Shown piece after piece: positions 42,017 through 50,258 of a DNA stretch of 64,000 nt. Source of the DNA: CAKZNE01 sp964485405. Its GTDB lineage: Bacteria > Bacteroidota > Bacteroidia > Flavobacteriales > Schleiferiaceae. The translations under genes were made by a program, and so were the position numbers. Every line of letters starts with the position of its first letter. The stretch's first letter is position 1. The stretch lies in the NCBI GenBank assembly GCA_964485405.1, contig CAZAJG010000005.1, positions 1 to 64,000 of the forward strand, in the 5' to 3' direction. The notes beneath the pieces were generated by a model. It was not told the DNA's origin, did not search any database, and was given only the letters and a program-made list of their open reading frames with translations.

Positions 42017-42563
42017 TGCCTCTCATCATATATAAATCTGGAAACTTGTGCATAACCTTTTCCTTCAAAAGACTTCGAGCTCTTGAAAGATTACTCTTAG
42101 AGGTACCTTCACTAATACCTAACTTCTCAGCTATTTCTTTATGCGAATAACCTTCAATAGCAAAAAGGTTAAATACAAGTCTATACTGTGGTGATAGACT
42201 TTTAATAATTTCCAACAAATCGCTTGCGGTAATGTTGCTAATAATGTCGTTGTAGCTGTAACTTTCGTTCTCTAGAGCATGTGTGCTCACAGGGAAAAGT
42301 AGTTTCTTGCTTCTAAAACTCTGTAAAATCAGGTTTACAAACATTCTTCGCATCCAACCTTCAAAAGAGCCTTTAAAAGAGTATTTACCTATATTCTGGA
42401 AGAGATGGAAAAATCCATCCTGTAAGTGATCCATAGCTTCGGTTTCGTCTTTGGCATAATATAAACATACACCATACATCTTTTTATAGCACAAGCGATA
42501 CAGCTCACTTTGAGCGTCTCGCTTTCCTTTTTGACAAGCCTTAATAAGTTCGTCAGATATCAC
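42006..42563 (-). CDS. ECF-type RNA polymerase sigma factor
   Basis: 185 residues from GTG 42563 (ISDELIKACQKGKRDAQSELY). Sigma region 2 spans about 15-85 (YYAKDETEAMDHLQDGFFHLFQ, then SFEGWMRRMFVNL) and region 4 about 110-170 (LSPQYRLVFNLFAIEGYSHKEIAEKLGISEGTSKSNLSRAR). There is no region 1 or 3, hence ECF. The frame also has a TTG at 42596, adding 11 residues, but that codon lies within a CTTTG promoter-like element, so GTG is preferred. It overlaps the downstream membrane/barrel gene by 11 bp, the usual sigma/anti-sigma order. Confidence 0.92.
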   Translation of the reverse strand: MISDELIKACQKGKRDAQSELYRLCYKKMYGVCLYYAKDETEAMDHLQDGFFHLFQNIGKYSFKGSFEGWMRRMFVNLILQSFRSKKLLFPVSTHALENESYSYNDIISNITASDLLEIIKSLSPQYRLVFNLFAIEGYSHKEIAEKLGISEGTSKSNLSRARSLLKEKVMHKFPDLYMMRGNGK

Positions 42564-42716
42564 CAGTTGTTTCCTTTTAATGCTATAGATGCGCAAAGCA
42601 CCTTAGAGGTTGCTTTGGCTTAAGGTAAAGTAAATATTTTCATGAAAGAATTCATTTTAAAAGAGTTGGCGCAACCAAACTTCATTTCGGACCATCAATA
42701 AAATAAAAGCACAAAA

Positions 42717-44567
42717 ATGAAAAAGTTTCTATTCTTTCCAGTCCTATTGTTTTTAAGTATCGCTCTACAAGCATCAGGTTCAAATCTATATGCCAGTTTA
42801 GTGGATGTAAATGCCCGCTGGGTATTTGAAAAGGATTTTCCCTCATGGGTGCACAATGCAGAATCTGAAGAAAACCCCATTCAAAAACATTTGTTTCTAG
42901 TTCATGGTATTTTAAAGCAAAGAAGCACAGATCATTTAACGGAGCCTCAAAAGCAAAACCGAGAAAAGTATTTGACGTTTTTAGATTCTTATGCAAAGAG
43001 GGGCAAGTTTCCTGAAAATGTATTGGAAAGCGCTAGAAAACCAGTTTTTATAGACCCTTTTGGAACACATTGTGCCGTAGGGTATTTGATAAAAGAAAGC
43101 GGCAGTACTGCCCTGGCCCAACGCATTAGTAGAAATATGAACTACTCTTATTTACTGGACATGAAGGATGAAACTTTAATGGAATGGGTGAGCGAAAGTG
43201 GCTTTACCGCAGAGGAGTTGGCTTGGGTTCAGCCCGGCTATCCTCCTGTTGGAGAAGGAGAACGAATGGGAGAAGGAATGAATGGACCGGTATACTCAAT
43301 TTTACCGGTAAATGGCGACATAATAGCTGCAGGAAGGTTTGATACAGCCGGTACGGTAGAAGCAAAAGGTATATCTACCTGGATAAGTGGAATTGCAGGG
43401 TTTGACTGGATCAATTTTGGCCAAGGGGCATTAGAATACGAAGTATTGGATATGGAAGCCTATAATGGAGGAATCATCGCGGCCGGAAACATCTTTTGGG
43501 CAGACTCTATGTGGGTAGGATCTGGAGTGGCTTTTTGGGACGGTAGTTCTTGGAACCCTTTAGGATCATTTTATATTGGTGCTCTACAAAATACTGTAAT
43601 GGATATTGAGGTGTACAACAACGAAATCTATGCAGCCGGTCAGTTTAGGTCTGGAATCAATGCATCTTCTGTTTTTTACAATTTTGCCAAGTGGGATGGT
43701 ACGGAATGGGTAAGCGCTGGTTTCTCTCCTCAAGGAACGGTATATGCTTTAGAGGAGCATCAAGGGAATCTCATTCTGGGCGGTTCATTTAATACAATTG
43801 ATACTATACCATGTAACCATATTGCTTCTTTTGATGGTACCAATTATAGCCCCTTAGGAAACGGTGTTCCAACTTACGTTTATGCTCTGGAGAGTGTGGA
43901 TGATTCACTATTTGCTGGAGGTCCGCTTTTGAGCCCCTCTCAACAAGATACTTTTGGGTTTGGCTACTATTCGAATGGCCAATGGAATAAGATTGAAGGA
44001 TTAGAGAACACAGATAATTTAGCGCAGCAAAAGGTATTGGCTTTGGAACAAACCCCATATGGCTTGTTTGTAGGTGGTAGTTTGAATTATTTTCCTGTAA
44101 TAGGTCGGTATGGTAAGAACTTGCTTTATTACGCTAACGGTAGTTTAGCTCCTTTTGCGGTTTTGGATTCAACCGTAAATACGCTGAGTTATTCAAACAG
44201 TGTTCTGTATGCAGGAGGAGAGTTTAAGCATGGCTTTTTCAACTTTGCCCAACCGGATGAGTTGAACCATATTGTTTATTTTGATTTAGCTCAAAATTTT
44301 AGCCTGAACGATGGAGCGGTGAATGTAAAAACCAGTTTATACCCGAACCCAGCACAAGATGAGTTTTCTCTTGAGTTTGATCAGAAGTTAGAAATACAAT
44401 CGTTCCAGCTAACCGATGTTACGGGGCGCAAGGTGCGAATGGAAATGGAGAAAAAGGGTGATAAAAAGTATCACTTTACCCTCCAACAAAATGTAAAAGG
44501 GCTCTACCTACTAAGCATCCAAACCGCAGAAGGAGTTTTAGAAAAAAAGATCATTCTGCAATATTAA
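42717..44567 (+). CDS. Secreted beta-propeller-like protein with T9SS type A sorting domain
   Basis: 616 residues with a Sec signal peptide (MKKFLFFPVLLFLSIALQASG). The N-terminal domain has DPFGTHCAVGYLIKESG and MEWVSESGFTAEELAWVQPGY, a pattern I associate with several Bacteroidota secreted proteins. Then repeated kelch/propeller-like blades of about 50 residues: NGGIIAAGNIFWADSMWVGS, AKWDGTEWVSAG, HQGNLILGGSFNTI, VDDSLFAGGPLL. The C-terminal type A sorting domain reads LYPNPAQDEFSLEF, VTGRKVRMEME, KGLYLLSIQ and EKKIILQY. It diverges from the ECF sigma gene across 150 bp and may be under its control. Confidence 0.9.
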   Translation: MKKFLFFPVLLFLSIALQASGSNLYASLVDVNARWVFEKDFPSWVHNAESEENPIQKHLFLVHGILKQRSTDHLTEPQKQNREKYLTFLDSYAKRGKFPENVLESARKPVFIDPFGTHCAVGYLIKESGSTALAQRISRNMNYSYLLDMKDETLMEWVSESGFTAEELAWVQPGYPPVGEGERMGEGMNGPVYSILPVNGDIIAAGRFDTAGTVEAKGISTWISGIAGFDWINFGQGALEYEVLDMEAYNGGIIAAGNIFWADSMWVGSGVAFWDGSSWNPLGSFYIGALQNTVMDIEVYNNEIYAAGQFRSGINASSVFYNFAKWDGTEWVSAGFSPQGTVYALEEHQGNLILGGSFNTIDTIPCNHIASFDGTNYSPLGNGVPTYVYALESVDDSLFAGGPLLSPSQQDTFGFGYYSNGQWNKIEGLENTDNLAQQKVLALEQTPYGLFVGGSLNYFPVIGRYGKNLLYYANGSLAPFAVLDSTVNTLSYSNSVLYAGGEFKHGFFNFAQPDELNHIVYFDLAQNFSLNDGAVNVKTSLYPNPAQDEFSLEFDQKLEIQSFQLTDVTGRKVRMEMEKKGDKKYHFTLQQNVKGLYLLSIQTAEGVLEKKIILQY

Positions 44568-44619
44568 AGTCGCATAAAATGACAACAACAATCTATGAAG
44601 TTTTGTATTTTGGAGCTTC

Positions 44620-45720
44620 ATGGAGGTAGAAGAACTAACACATCAAATTGCTTTAACATTGGTTTCTGGAGTGGGCGATAAGACGGCTAAAAATCTTATC
44701 GCCCATTGTGGTAGTGCTCAAGCTGTGTTTAAAGAAAAGCCAGCGCTTTTATCAAAAGTTCCAGGAGTAGGAGTTAAAAGCACTAAGGCTTTCACTAAAG
44801 CCGAAATATTTACTCGGGCCGAAAAAGAAATCCGGTTTATACAAGACAATAGGATTAAGCCCTTATTCTTTCTGGATAAAGATTATCCAAAAAGGCTAAG
44901 AGCCTGTGAGGACGGCCCGCTTCTTCTTTTCCAAAAAGGAGAAATAGACTTTAATAGATATCATAACCTAGCCATTGTTGGTACTCGAAATGCAACCTCT
45001 TACGGTTTGGAGTTTTGTGAAAGGTTTGCAAAAGAACTTACGGATTACAAGGTTAACGTGGTAAGTGGTCTAGCGTATGGCATTGATATAAAGGCCCACC
45101 GAGAGTCTATAAAACATAAAATACCAACTGTAGCCGTACTCGCACATGGATTAGATAGAATCTATCCTAGCGTGCATAGGCAAACGGCCCGTTTGATGGA
45201 AGAAAATGGAGCTTTATTAACCGAGTTTTTAAGCGAAACCAATCCGGATCGAGAAAACTTTCCTAAGCGCAACCGTATAATTGCTGGAATGGCAGAGGCT
45301 GTAATTGTGGTTGAGGCAGCCAAAAAAGGAGGCGCCTTAATAACTGCGGAAATTGCGAACACGTATAATAGAGATGTTTTTGCCGTACCGGGTAAGTTAA
45401 AAGACACGTATTCAGAAGGGTGCAACTACTTAATTAAAATCAATAAAGCAGCTTTATTTACCGGAGTTCAAGATCTTAAGTATCTTTTAGGATGGGAATC
45501 TATCAACCAGCAAAATATTCAAAACAAACTATTTGTTGAACTTTCTCCTGTTGAAAAGAAAATAAAGGAAGCCTTAGAGGAAAGTGAAAAAAGAGTAGAA
45601 TTGGATAATCTGTGTATTAGATTAAATTTGCCCTTAAGTAAGGTTATTCCTACTTTATTAAATTTGGAGCTGAAAGGTATAGTTAAAAGTCACCCGGGAA
45701 AGCTTTTTGAACTAACATAA
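44620..45720 (+). CDS. dprA: DNA processing protein DprA
   Basis: Loads RecA on incoming single-stranded DNA during transformation. 366 residues: N-terminal helix-hairpin-helix region (LVSGVGDKTAKNLIAHCGSA, about 9-60), Rossmann-like core with AIVGTRNATSYGLEF, VSGLAYGIDIKAHRESI, VLAHGLDRIYPSVHR, FPKRNRIIAGMAEAVIVVEA and GALITAEIANTYNRDVFAVPG, and a C-terminal winged helix (about 300-366, ELDNLCIRLNLPLSKVIPTLLNLELKG). Ends 3 bp before the hybrid kinase gene. Confidence 0.96.
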   Translation: MEVEELTHQIALTLVSGVGDKTAKNLIAHCGSAQAVFKEKPALLSKVPGVGVKSTKAFTKAEIFTRAEKEIRFIQDNRIKPLFFLDKDYPKRLRACEDGPLLLFQKGEIDFNRYHNLAIVGTRNATSYGLEFCERFAKELTDYKVNVVSGLAYGIDIKAHRESIKHKIPTVAVLAHGLDRIYPSVHRQTARLMEENGALLTEFLSETNPDRENFPKRNRIIAGMAEAVIVVEAAKKGGALITAEIANTYNRDVFAVPGKLKDTYSEGCNYLIKINKAALFTGVQDLKYLLGWESINQQNIQNKLFVELSPVEKKIKEALEESEKRVELDNLCIRLNLPLSKVIPTLLNLELKGIVKSHPGKLFELT

Positions 45721-45723
45721 ATA

Positions 45724-48700
45724 TTGAAAAAGACCTACTCCAATATCGTGTCTTCTGCCTGGGGGGTAATGATTTTCGTTACCTTACTAGTAAGCATTCC
45801 CTCTATGCTTATATTTCTGCGAGACTATGAAGATAAAAAGCAGGATTTACTCAATAGTGCAGAAACCAAGGTTAAATGGATTCAGCAATATTTTGAAAGC
45901 GAATACTCCAATGTTCTAAAGGATCTAGAGTTTTTTTCACGTAATCCGGGTTATGTAGACTATCTAACCGATACAACTTCTGCTTCTATTCACAAAAGGG
46001 TCATTGAAAAGACAAGTGCCACTTTTGTAAAGATCAGAAATACGTATTACCAGTTTCGATTAGTAGACACCTTAGGAGTGGAAGCTTTAAAGATTAAGTA
46101 TCGAGATGGCAGATTGGATATAAATACCGAGCTACAAAACAAACTCCATCGTCCGTATTTAATGAAAGCCTCCCACCTTAAAAAGGGAGAGGTTTATATC
46201 ACAGATTTTGATCTGAATGTAGAGAACGGTCAGCTTGAAAAGCCATTTAGACCAGTAGTTCGGTTTATCACACCTGTTTTTGATCAAGATAAAAAGATCG
46301 GTTATCTGGTTCTGAATTACAATGCGAATCGGATTTTAACAAAAATGGGAGACATTAACCCTGGAGATGATGGTTTGCTGTCTTTTGTAACGAATAAAGG
46401 TTATTTCATTAGAGAACAGGCAAGACAAGAAGATTTTGGCTTCCTAATAAACAAAGACACTTCATTAACAAAAGCCGGATCAAGATTACTGTCTATTTGG
46501 AAAAGTGATGTAAGCAATCGAATCGAGGATAAGGACCTCGGTTTATCCTACTTTCAGAAAATTGGTGTAACGGATCAATTGGAAGTTCCAGAAGAATTGG
46601 AGTTAATTAATCAACCTTTTTATTATACGGCTATCACATATCCTCCAGATGGCGTTTTGGACATAAAGGAGGCCCTTGCTGTAGATTTATTCCTGTGGGA
46701 CTTATTGATTCTTGCAGTGGTAATACCCATTATCCTTTATCTTTTTAGAACCATTCGTCAAAAGAGTGGACAGCTGGATGAGAAGTCTCATGATCTCCAA
46801 GTTCGAAATAAAGAGCTAGAGAAAAGTCAAAAGAAACTGAGTAAAAATTTAGAGGAGGTGGAGCGCCTATCGCATGAAAGGCAAGAGGCATTGATAGAGT
46901 TACAAAACAGGGAAAACGACCTTAAAAAAGCTCAAGAAATTGCCCAACTTGGTTATTATGAAAGGGATATTACTACCGACATTTCTACATGGAGTGATAA
47001 TCTTTCTGCTATTTATGGGTTGGATCAAAATTATGACTTCAATACACAAGGTGTAGAATCCATTATGGACGCTGCTGAGTACAAAGAGATGATAAACCTG
47101 TGGAGGACTTGCGTAGAAGAAGAAAAAGAGTTTAAAACTGTTTATCGGATCTTTCTTAAAGATGGAGTAACCACCTATTTACAGGATATTGCTCAACCAA
47201 TAAAACAAAACGGGAAGTTTGTAGCTATGCGCGGAACGGTTCAGAATATTACGGAACGCATACAAGTTGAAAAAGAATTACTCAAGGCAAAAGTAAAAGC
47301 AGAAGCAGCTACACAGGCAAAATCGGATTTTTTAGCCACGATGAGTCATGAGATTCGCACTCCATTAAATGCGGTTTTAGGAATGGCGAGCTTACTGGAG
47401 GAAACGGAACTAGACCCCAAACAAAGTGATTTTGTAAAAACGATTAAAGTAAGCGGGAGCGCGCTATTAGGTGTAATAAATGATATCCTCGACTTTTCCA
47501 AAATGGAATCTGGTCAAATGGAAATAGAACGAAGGCCGATCGATTTAAACAATTTGCTAGAAGACTGCCTTCAGGTTATAGCTGTAAGTGCAGAAAAAAA
47601 GAAGCTCAAATTATTTTATCAAATCTGTCCTGAGGCTCCTAGCATCATATATGGAGATGAAGGCCGGTTACGGCAGTGTCTGATTAACCTCTTGAACAAT
47701 GCGATTAAGTTTACCGAAAAAGGAGAGGTAAAGATTAAGGTGCATCTAGAGGAAAGAGATGGAGAGGAGGCTACCATTCGTTTCTCTGTGGTAGATACGG
47801 GAATTGGTATAGATCATGAAAAACAAAAGGCTATTTTCAATGCTTTTCAACAAGCAGATACTTCTATTACACGAAGATACGGAGGGAGCGGTTTAGGCTT
47901 AGCCATTACACAGCGTCTGGTGGAGCTAATGGGAGGTAGCATTCAGCTTAAAAGTGAGCCTTATGAAGGATCTGAGTTTTACATCATTTTAAAAACCAAA
48001 GGAGAGTGGGAGCCGAAACCACAACTGTCTAAACCCAAGAAAGCATGCATTATTAGCTTGGAGGGGAATGAAAGTAAAGCGCTGCAAAAGGTGCTCGAAG
48101 AGTTTAATGTGGAAGTGAGCTGGGTAGATTTTAACCGAGAAGATTTTCAAAACATTGAAGCAGATATCGTATTTCTATTGAGTGAGCCTGAATTGAGAGA
48201 AGATTTTATTCAGTTTGGTGAAAGCTTGAAACCGCTTCATGACAAGATGTTTTTTGTAACCAATATTCAAAATGGTCTTTCAGAGTTAAAATCGTTTCGG
48301 GTAGTGAGCCGTCCTGTAAAGGTTTCTTGGTTAAACGACCTTTTATTCGACTCAAAGTTTGATTCTAATTTTTCTTCAAAAGAAGACCAAGATCAAGAAC
48401 TTGATTTAGACCTAAGTATACTAGTAGCCGAAGACAACCCTGTTAATCAAAAACTTACACTTTTGCTTTTTGAAAATTTAGGCTATCATATTGATTTGGC
48501 AGAGAATGGCTTGCTCGCGGTTAAAGCCGCACAAAATAAAAAGTATGATTTGGTTTTTATGGATATCCAAATGCCAGAAATGGATGGTGTGGAAGCTGCA
48601 AAATATATTATGGCTGACCATGGAAAGAATGCGCCTACGATTATCGCCTTAACAGCCAATGCCATGCACGGGGATAAAGAAAAGTATATCAATGCGGGTA

Positions 48701-48777
48701 TGGATGATTATCTGTCTAAACCTATTAACGTTGAAGAGCTTAAACGGAAGATTAATTATTGGGGGAAGCGCAAATAA
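45724..48777 (+). CDS. Hybrid sensor histidine kinase with receiver domain
   Basis: 1017 residues; TTG start three bases after the dprA stop. The first in-frame ATG lies inside the first transmembrane helix, so TTG is preferred. Domains: TM1 at about 11-30; a large extracytoplasmic CACHE-like sensor (31-320); TM2 at about 323-345; a coiled coil (350-405); a PAS domain (about 410-515, DLKKAQEIAQLGYYERDI, then DIAQPIKQNGKFVAMRGTVQ); HisKA with phospho-acceptor His542 (ATMSHEIRTPLNAVLGMA); HATPase motifs LLNNAIKFT, VDTGIGI and GGSGLGLAI; a degenerate receiver-like stretch (about 770-880); and a true receiver with acceptor Asp947 (VFMDIQMPEMDG). No output protein is encoded nearby. Confidence 0.93.
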   Translation: MKKTYSNIVSSAWGVMIFVTLLVSIPSMLIFLRDYEDKKQDLLNSAETKVKWIQQYFESEYSNVLKDLEFFSRNPGYVDYLTDTTSASIHKRVIEKTSATFVKIRNTYYQFRLVDTLGVEALKIKYRDGRLDINTELQNKLHRPYLMKASHLKKGEVYITDFDLNVENGQLEKPFRPVVRFITPVFDQDKKIGYLVLNYNANRILTKMGDINPGDDGLLSFVTNKGYFIREQARQEDFGFLINKDTSLTKAGSRLLSIWKSDVSNRIEDKDLGLSYFQKIGVTDQLEVPEELELINQPFYYTAITYPPDGVLDIKEALAVDLFLWDLLILAVVIPIILYLFRTIRQKSGQLDEKSHDLQVRNKELEKSQKKLSKNLEEVERLSHERQEALIELQNRENDLKKAQEIAQLGYYERDITTDISTWSDNLSAIYGLDQNYDFNTQGVESIMDAAEYKEMINLWRTCVEEEKEFKTVYRIFLKDGVTTYLQDIAQPIKQNGKFVAMRGTVQNITERIQVEKELLKAKVKAEAATQAKSDFLATMSHEIRTPLNAVLGMASLLEETELDPKQSDFVKTIKVSGSALLGVINDILDFSKMESGQMEIERRPIDLNNLLEDCLQVIAVSAEKKKLKLFYQICPEAPSIIYGDEGRLRQCLINLLNNAIKFTEKGEVKIKVHLEERDGEEATIRFSVVDTGIGIDHEKQKAIFNAFQQADTSITRRYGGSGLGLAITQRLVELMGGSIQLKSEPYEGSEFYIILKTKGEWEPKPQLSKPKKACIISLEGNESKALQKVLEEFNVEVSWVDFNREDFQNIEADIVFLLSEPELREDFIQFGESLKPLHDKMFFVTNIQNGLSELKSFRVVSRPVKVSWLNDLLFDSKFDSNFSSKEDQDQELDLDLSILVAEDNPVNQKLTLLLFENLGYHIDLAENGLLAVKAAQNKKYDLVFMDIQMPEMDGVEAAKYIMADHGKNAPTIIALTANAMHGDKEKYINAGMDDYLSKPINVEELKRKINYWGKRK

Positions 48778-48822
48778 GTCAGGCGATAGACTTTTAATTC
48801 ATGGAGCTAGATTAATTTCGCT

Positions 48823-48830
48823 TTAGGTTT
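48823..48830 (+). promoter_or_regulatory. Candidate promoter of the DUF2064-PNP pair, -7 variant TAATTTCG
   Basis: One mismatch to TAnnTTTG, 16 bp before the ATG; the same octamer lies before lepA. Confidence 0.3.
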
Positions 48831-48846
48831 ATAATCCAGTTAAATC

Positions 48847-49446
48847 ATGCTCAATTCGCCTCAAAACTTACTTCTAATTTTTATCAAAAATCCACTTCCC
48901 GGAAAGGTAAAAACTAGGCTTGCAAAAGATATTGGTGAGGAAGAGGCCGTACTTGTATATAAGAAGTTACTGAGTATTACACACCAGGAAGCATTGGGTG
49001 TAAATGCGGAGAGGTGGATTTGTTACGGTGACTTTATCAACCAAGAAGATATATGGACAGAGGATAGTTTTAAAAAAAAGCTTCAAAGCGGAAAGAATCT
49101 TGGTGAACGCATTAAGCCATTTTTTGAGGTAGGGTTTAGCAAAGGGTTTAAGCGAATTGTAATAATTGGAAGCGACTGCCCGGAAATCAATGCACATGGC
49201 TTGAATGGCGCTTTTGATAAATTAAAAACTAGCGATGCGGTAATAGGCCCGGCAAACGATGGCGGGTACTATTTAGTTGGTCTATCTAAAAACGTAAACC
49301 TTTTTGAGAATAAAACCTGGAGCACGGAATCTGTATTTGATGAAACGGTAGCAGATTTTAAAAGCTATGATTTATCCTATCAAATTTTAGAAGAGAAGGT
49401 GGATCTTGATACCTTTGAAGACCTTAAAAAATTTCCCAACTTATGA
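48847..49446 (+). CDS. DUF2064 / TIGR04282-family glycosyltransferase-like protein
   Basis: 199 residues with the hallmark FIKNPLPGKVKTRLAKDIGEEEA at the N-terminus, the sugar-nucleotide-transferase-like pattern IIGSDCPEINAHGL, and GPANDGGYYLVGLS. The family has a GT-A fold and is annotated as an arsenosugar/rSAM-associated glycosyltransferase in some genomes, but the true substrate is unknown. The stop overlaps the start of the PNP gene (ATGA). Confidence 0.87.
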   Translation: MLNSPQNLLLIFIKNPLPGKVKTRLAKDIGEEEAVLVYKKLLSITHQEALGVNAERWICYGDFINQEDIWTEDSFKKKLQSGKNLGERIKPFFEVGFSKGFKRIVIIGSDCPEINAHGLNGAFDKLKTSDAVIGPANDGGYYLVGLSKNVNLFENKTWSTESVFDETVADFKSYDLSYQILEEKVDLDTFEDLKKFPNL

Positions 49447-50258
49447 CTCAACAAATTGAAGAAGCAACAGCATATCTTAAAAAGGTGGGCTTTACGGGAG
49501 CAGAAACAGGTGTAGTGCTTGGCACAGGTCTTGGGAAGCTTTTGGATAAAATGGAAATCATTCATACGATCAGTTACAAGGAAATCCCTCATTTTCCGGT
49601 AGCTACTATGGAGTACCATGCAGGAAACTTGATTCTCGGAAAAATAGGGAGTAAAAAGGTAATAGCCATGCAAGGGCGTTTTCATTACTACGAAGGATAT
49701 GGGATGAAAGAAATTACTTTTCCTATTCGAGTAATGAAAATGCTAGGGATAAAGAACTTATTGCTCTCTAACGCGGCTGGAGGAATTAATTTGGAATATA
49801 AAAAGGGCGATTTGGTTATCATTGAAGATCATATCAATCTGCAAACAGAAAACCCTCTTACGGGCCCAAACTCTGAGATACTAGGACCGCGTTTTCCGGA
49901 TATGAGTGAGCCCTATGATAAGAAAATTATAGCTCAGCTTCAAGAACTTGCTCAAGAACGGGGAGAAAAGTTGAGAGAAGGAGTTTATGTATCCGTTACC
50001 GGTCCAAATCTAGAAACACGGGCAGAATACCGGTTTTTAGGTATTATTGGAGCGGATATGGTGGGTATGAGTACAGTGCCAGAGGTAATTGTTGCAAACC
50101 ATATGAGTTTACCATGTGTTGCCGTTTCGGTAATAACAGACGAATGTGACCCAGATAACTTGAAGCCAGTTGATATTGCGGAGATTATAGAGATAGCGGG
50201 AAAAGCAGACGATCGCTTGAGCAATTTATTTGTGAGCCTGATATCTCAGCTTAACTAA
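49443..50258 (+). CDS. punA: Purine-nucleoside phosphorylase
   Basis: Splits purine nucleosides with phosphate into base and (deoxy)ribose 1-phosphate. 271 residues, trimeric PNP family: VVLGTGLGKL, QGRFHYYEGYGMKEITFP, LLLSNAAGGINLEY, GPNLETRAEYR, DMVGMSTVPEVIVANH and ITDECDPDNL. The Asn/Glu pattern suggests 6-oxopurine preference (inferred). It overlaps the convergent cotransporter gene by 8 bp. Confidence 0.95.
   Translation: MTQQIEEATAYLKKVGFTGAETGVVLGTGLGKLLDKMEIIHTISYKEIPHFPVATMEYHAGNLILGKIGSKKVIAMQGRFHYYEGYGMKEITFPIRVMKMLGIKNLLLSNAAGGINLEYKKGDLVIIEDHINLQTENPLTGPNSEILGPRFPDMSEPYDKKIIAQLQELAQERGEKLREGVYVSVTGPNLETRAEYRFLGIIGADMVGMSTVPEVIVANHMSLPCVAVSVITDECDPDNLKPVDIAEIIEIAGKADDRLSNLFVSLISQLN

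Noticed and set aside
38948..42563. Single four-gene operon from ECF sigma to thioesterase
   Set aside because: Gene spacing is short (34 and 23 bp), but the HU/SPOR gene and the thioesterase gene each have their own consensus -7 element, so separate transcripts are at least as likely.
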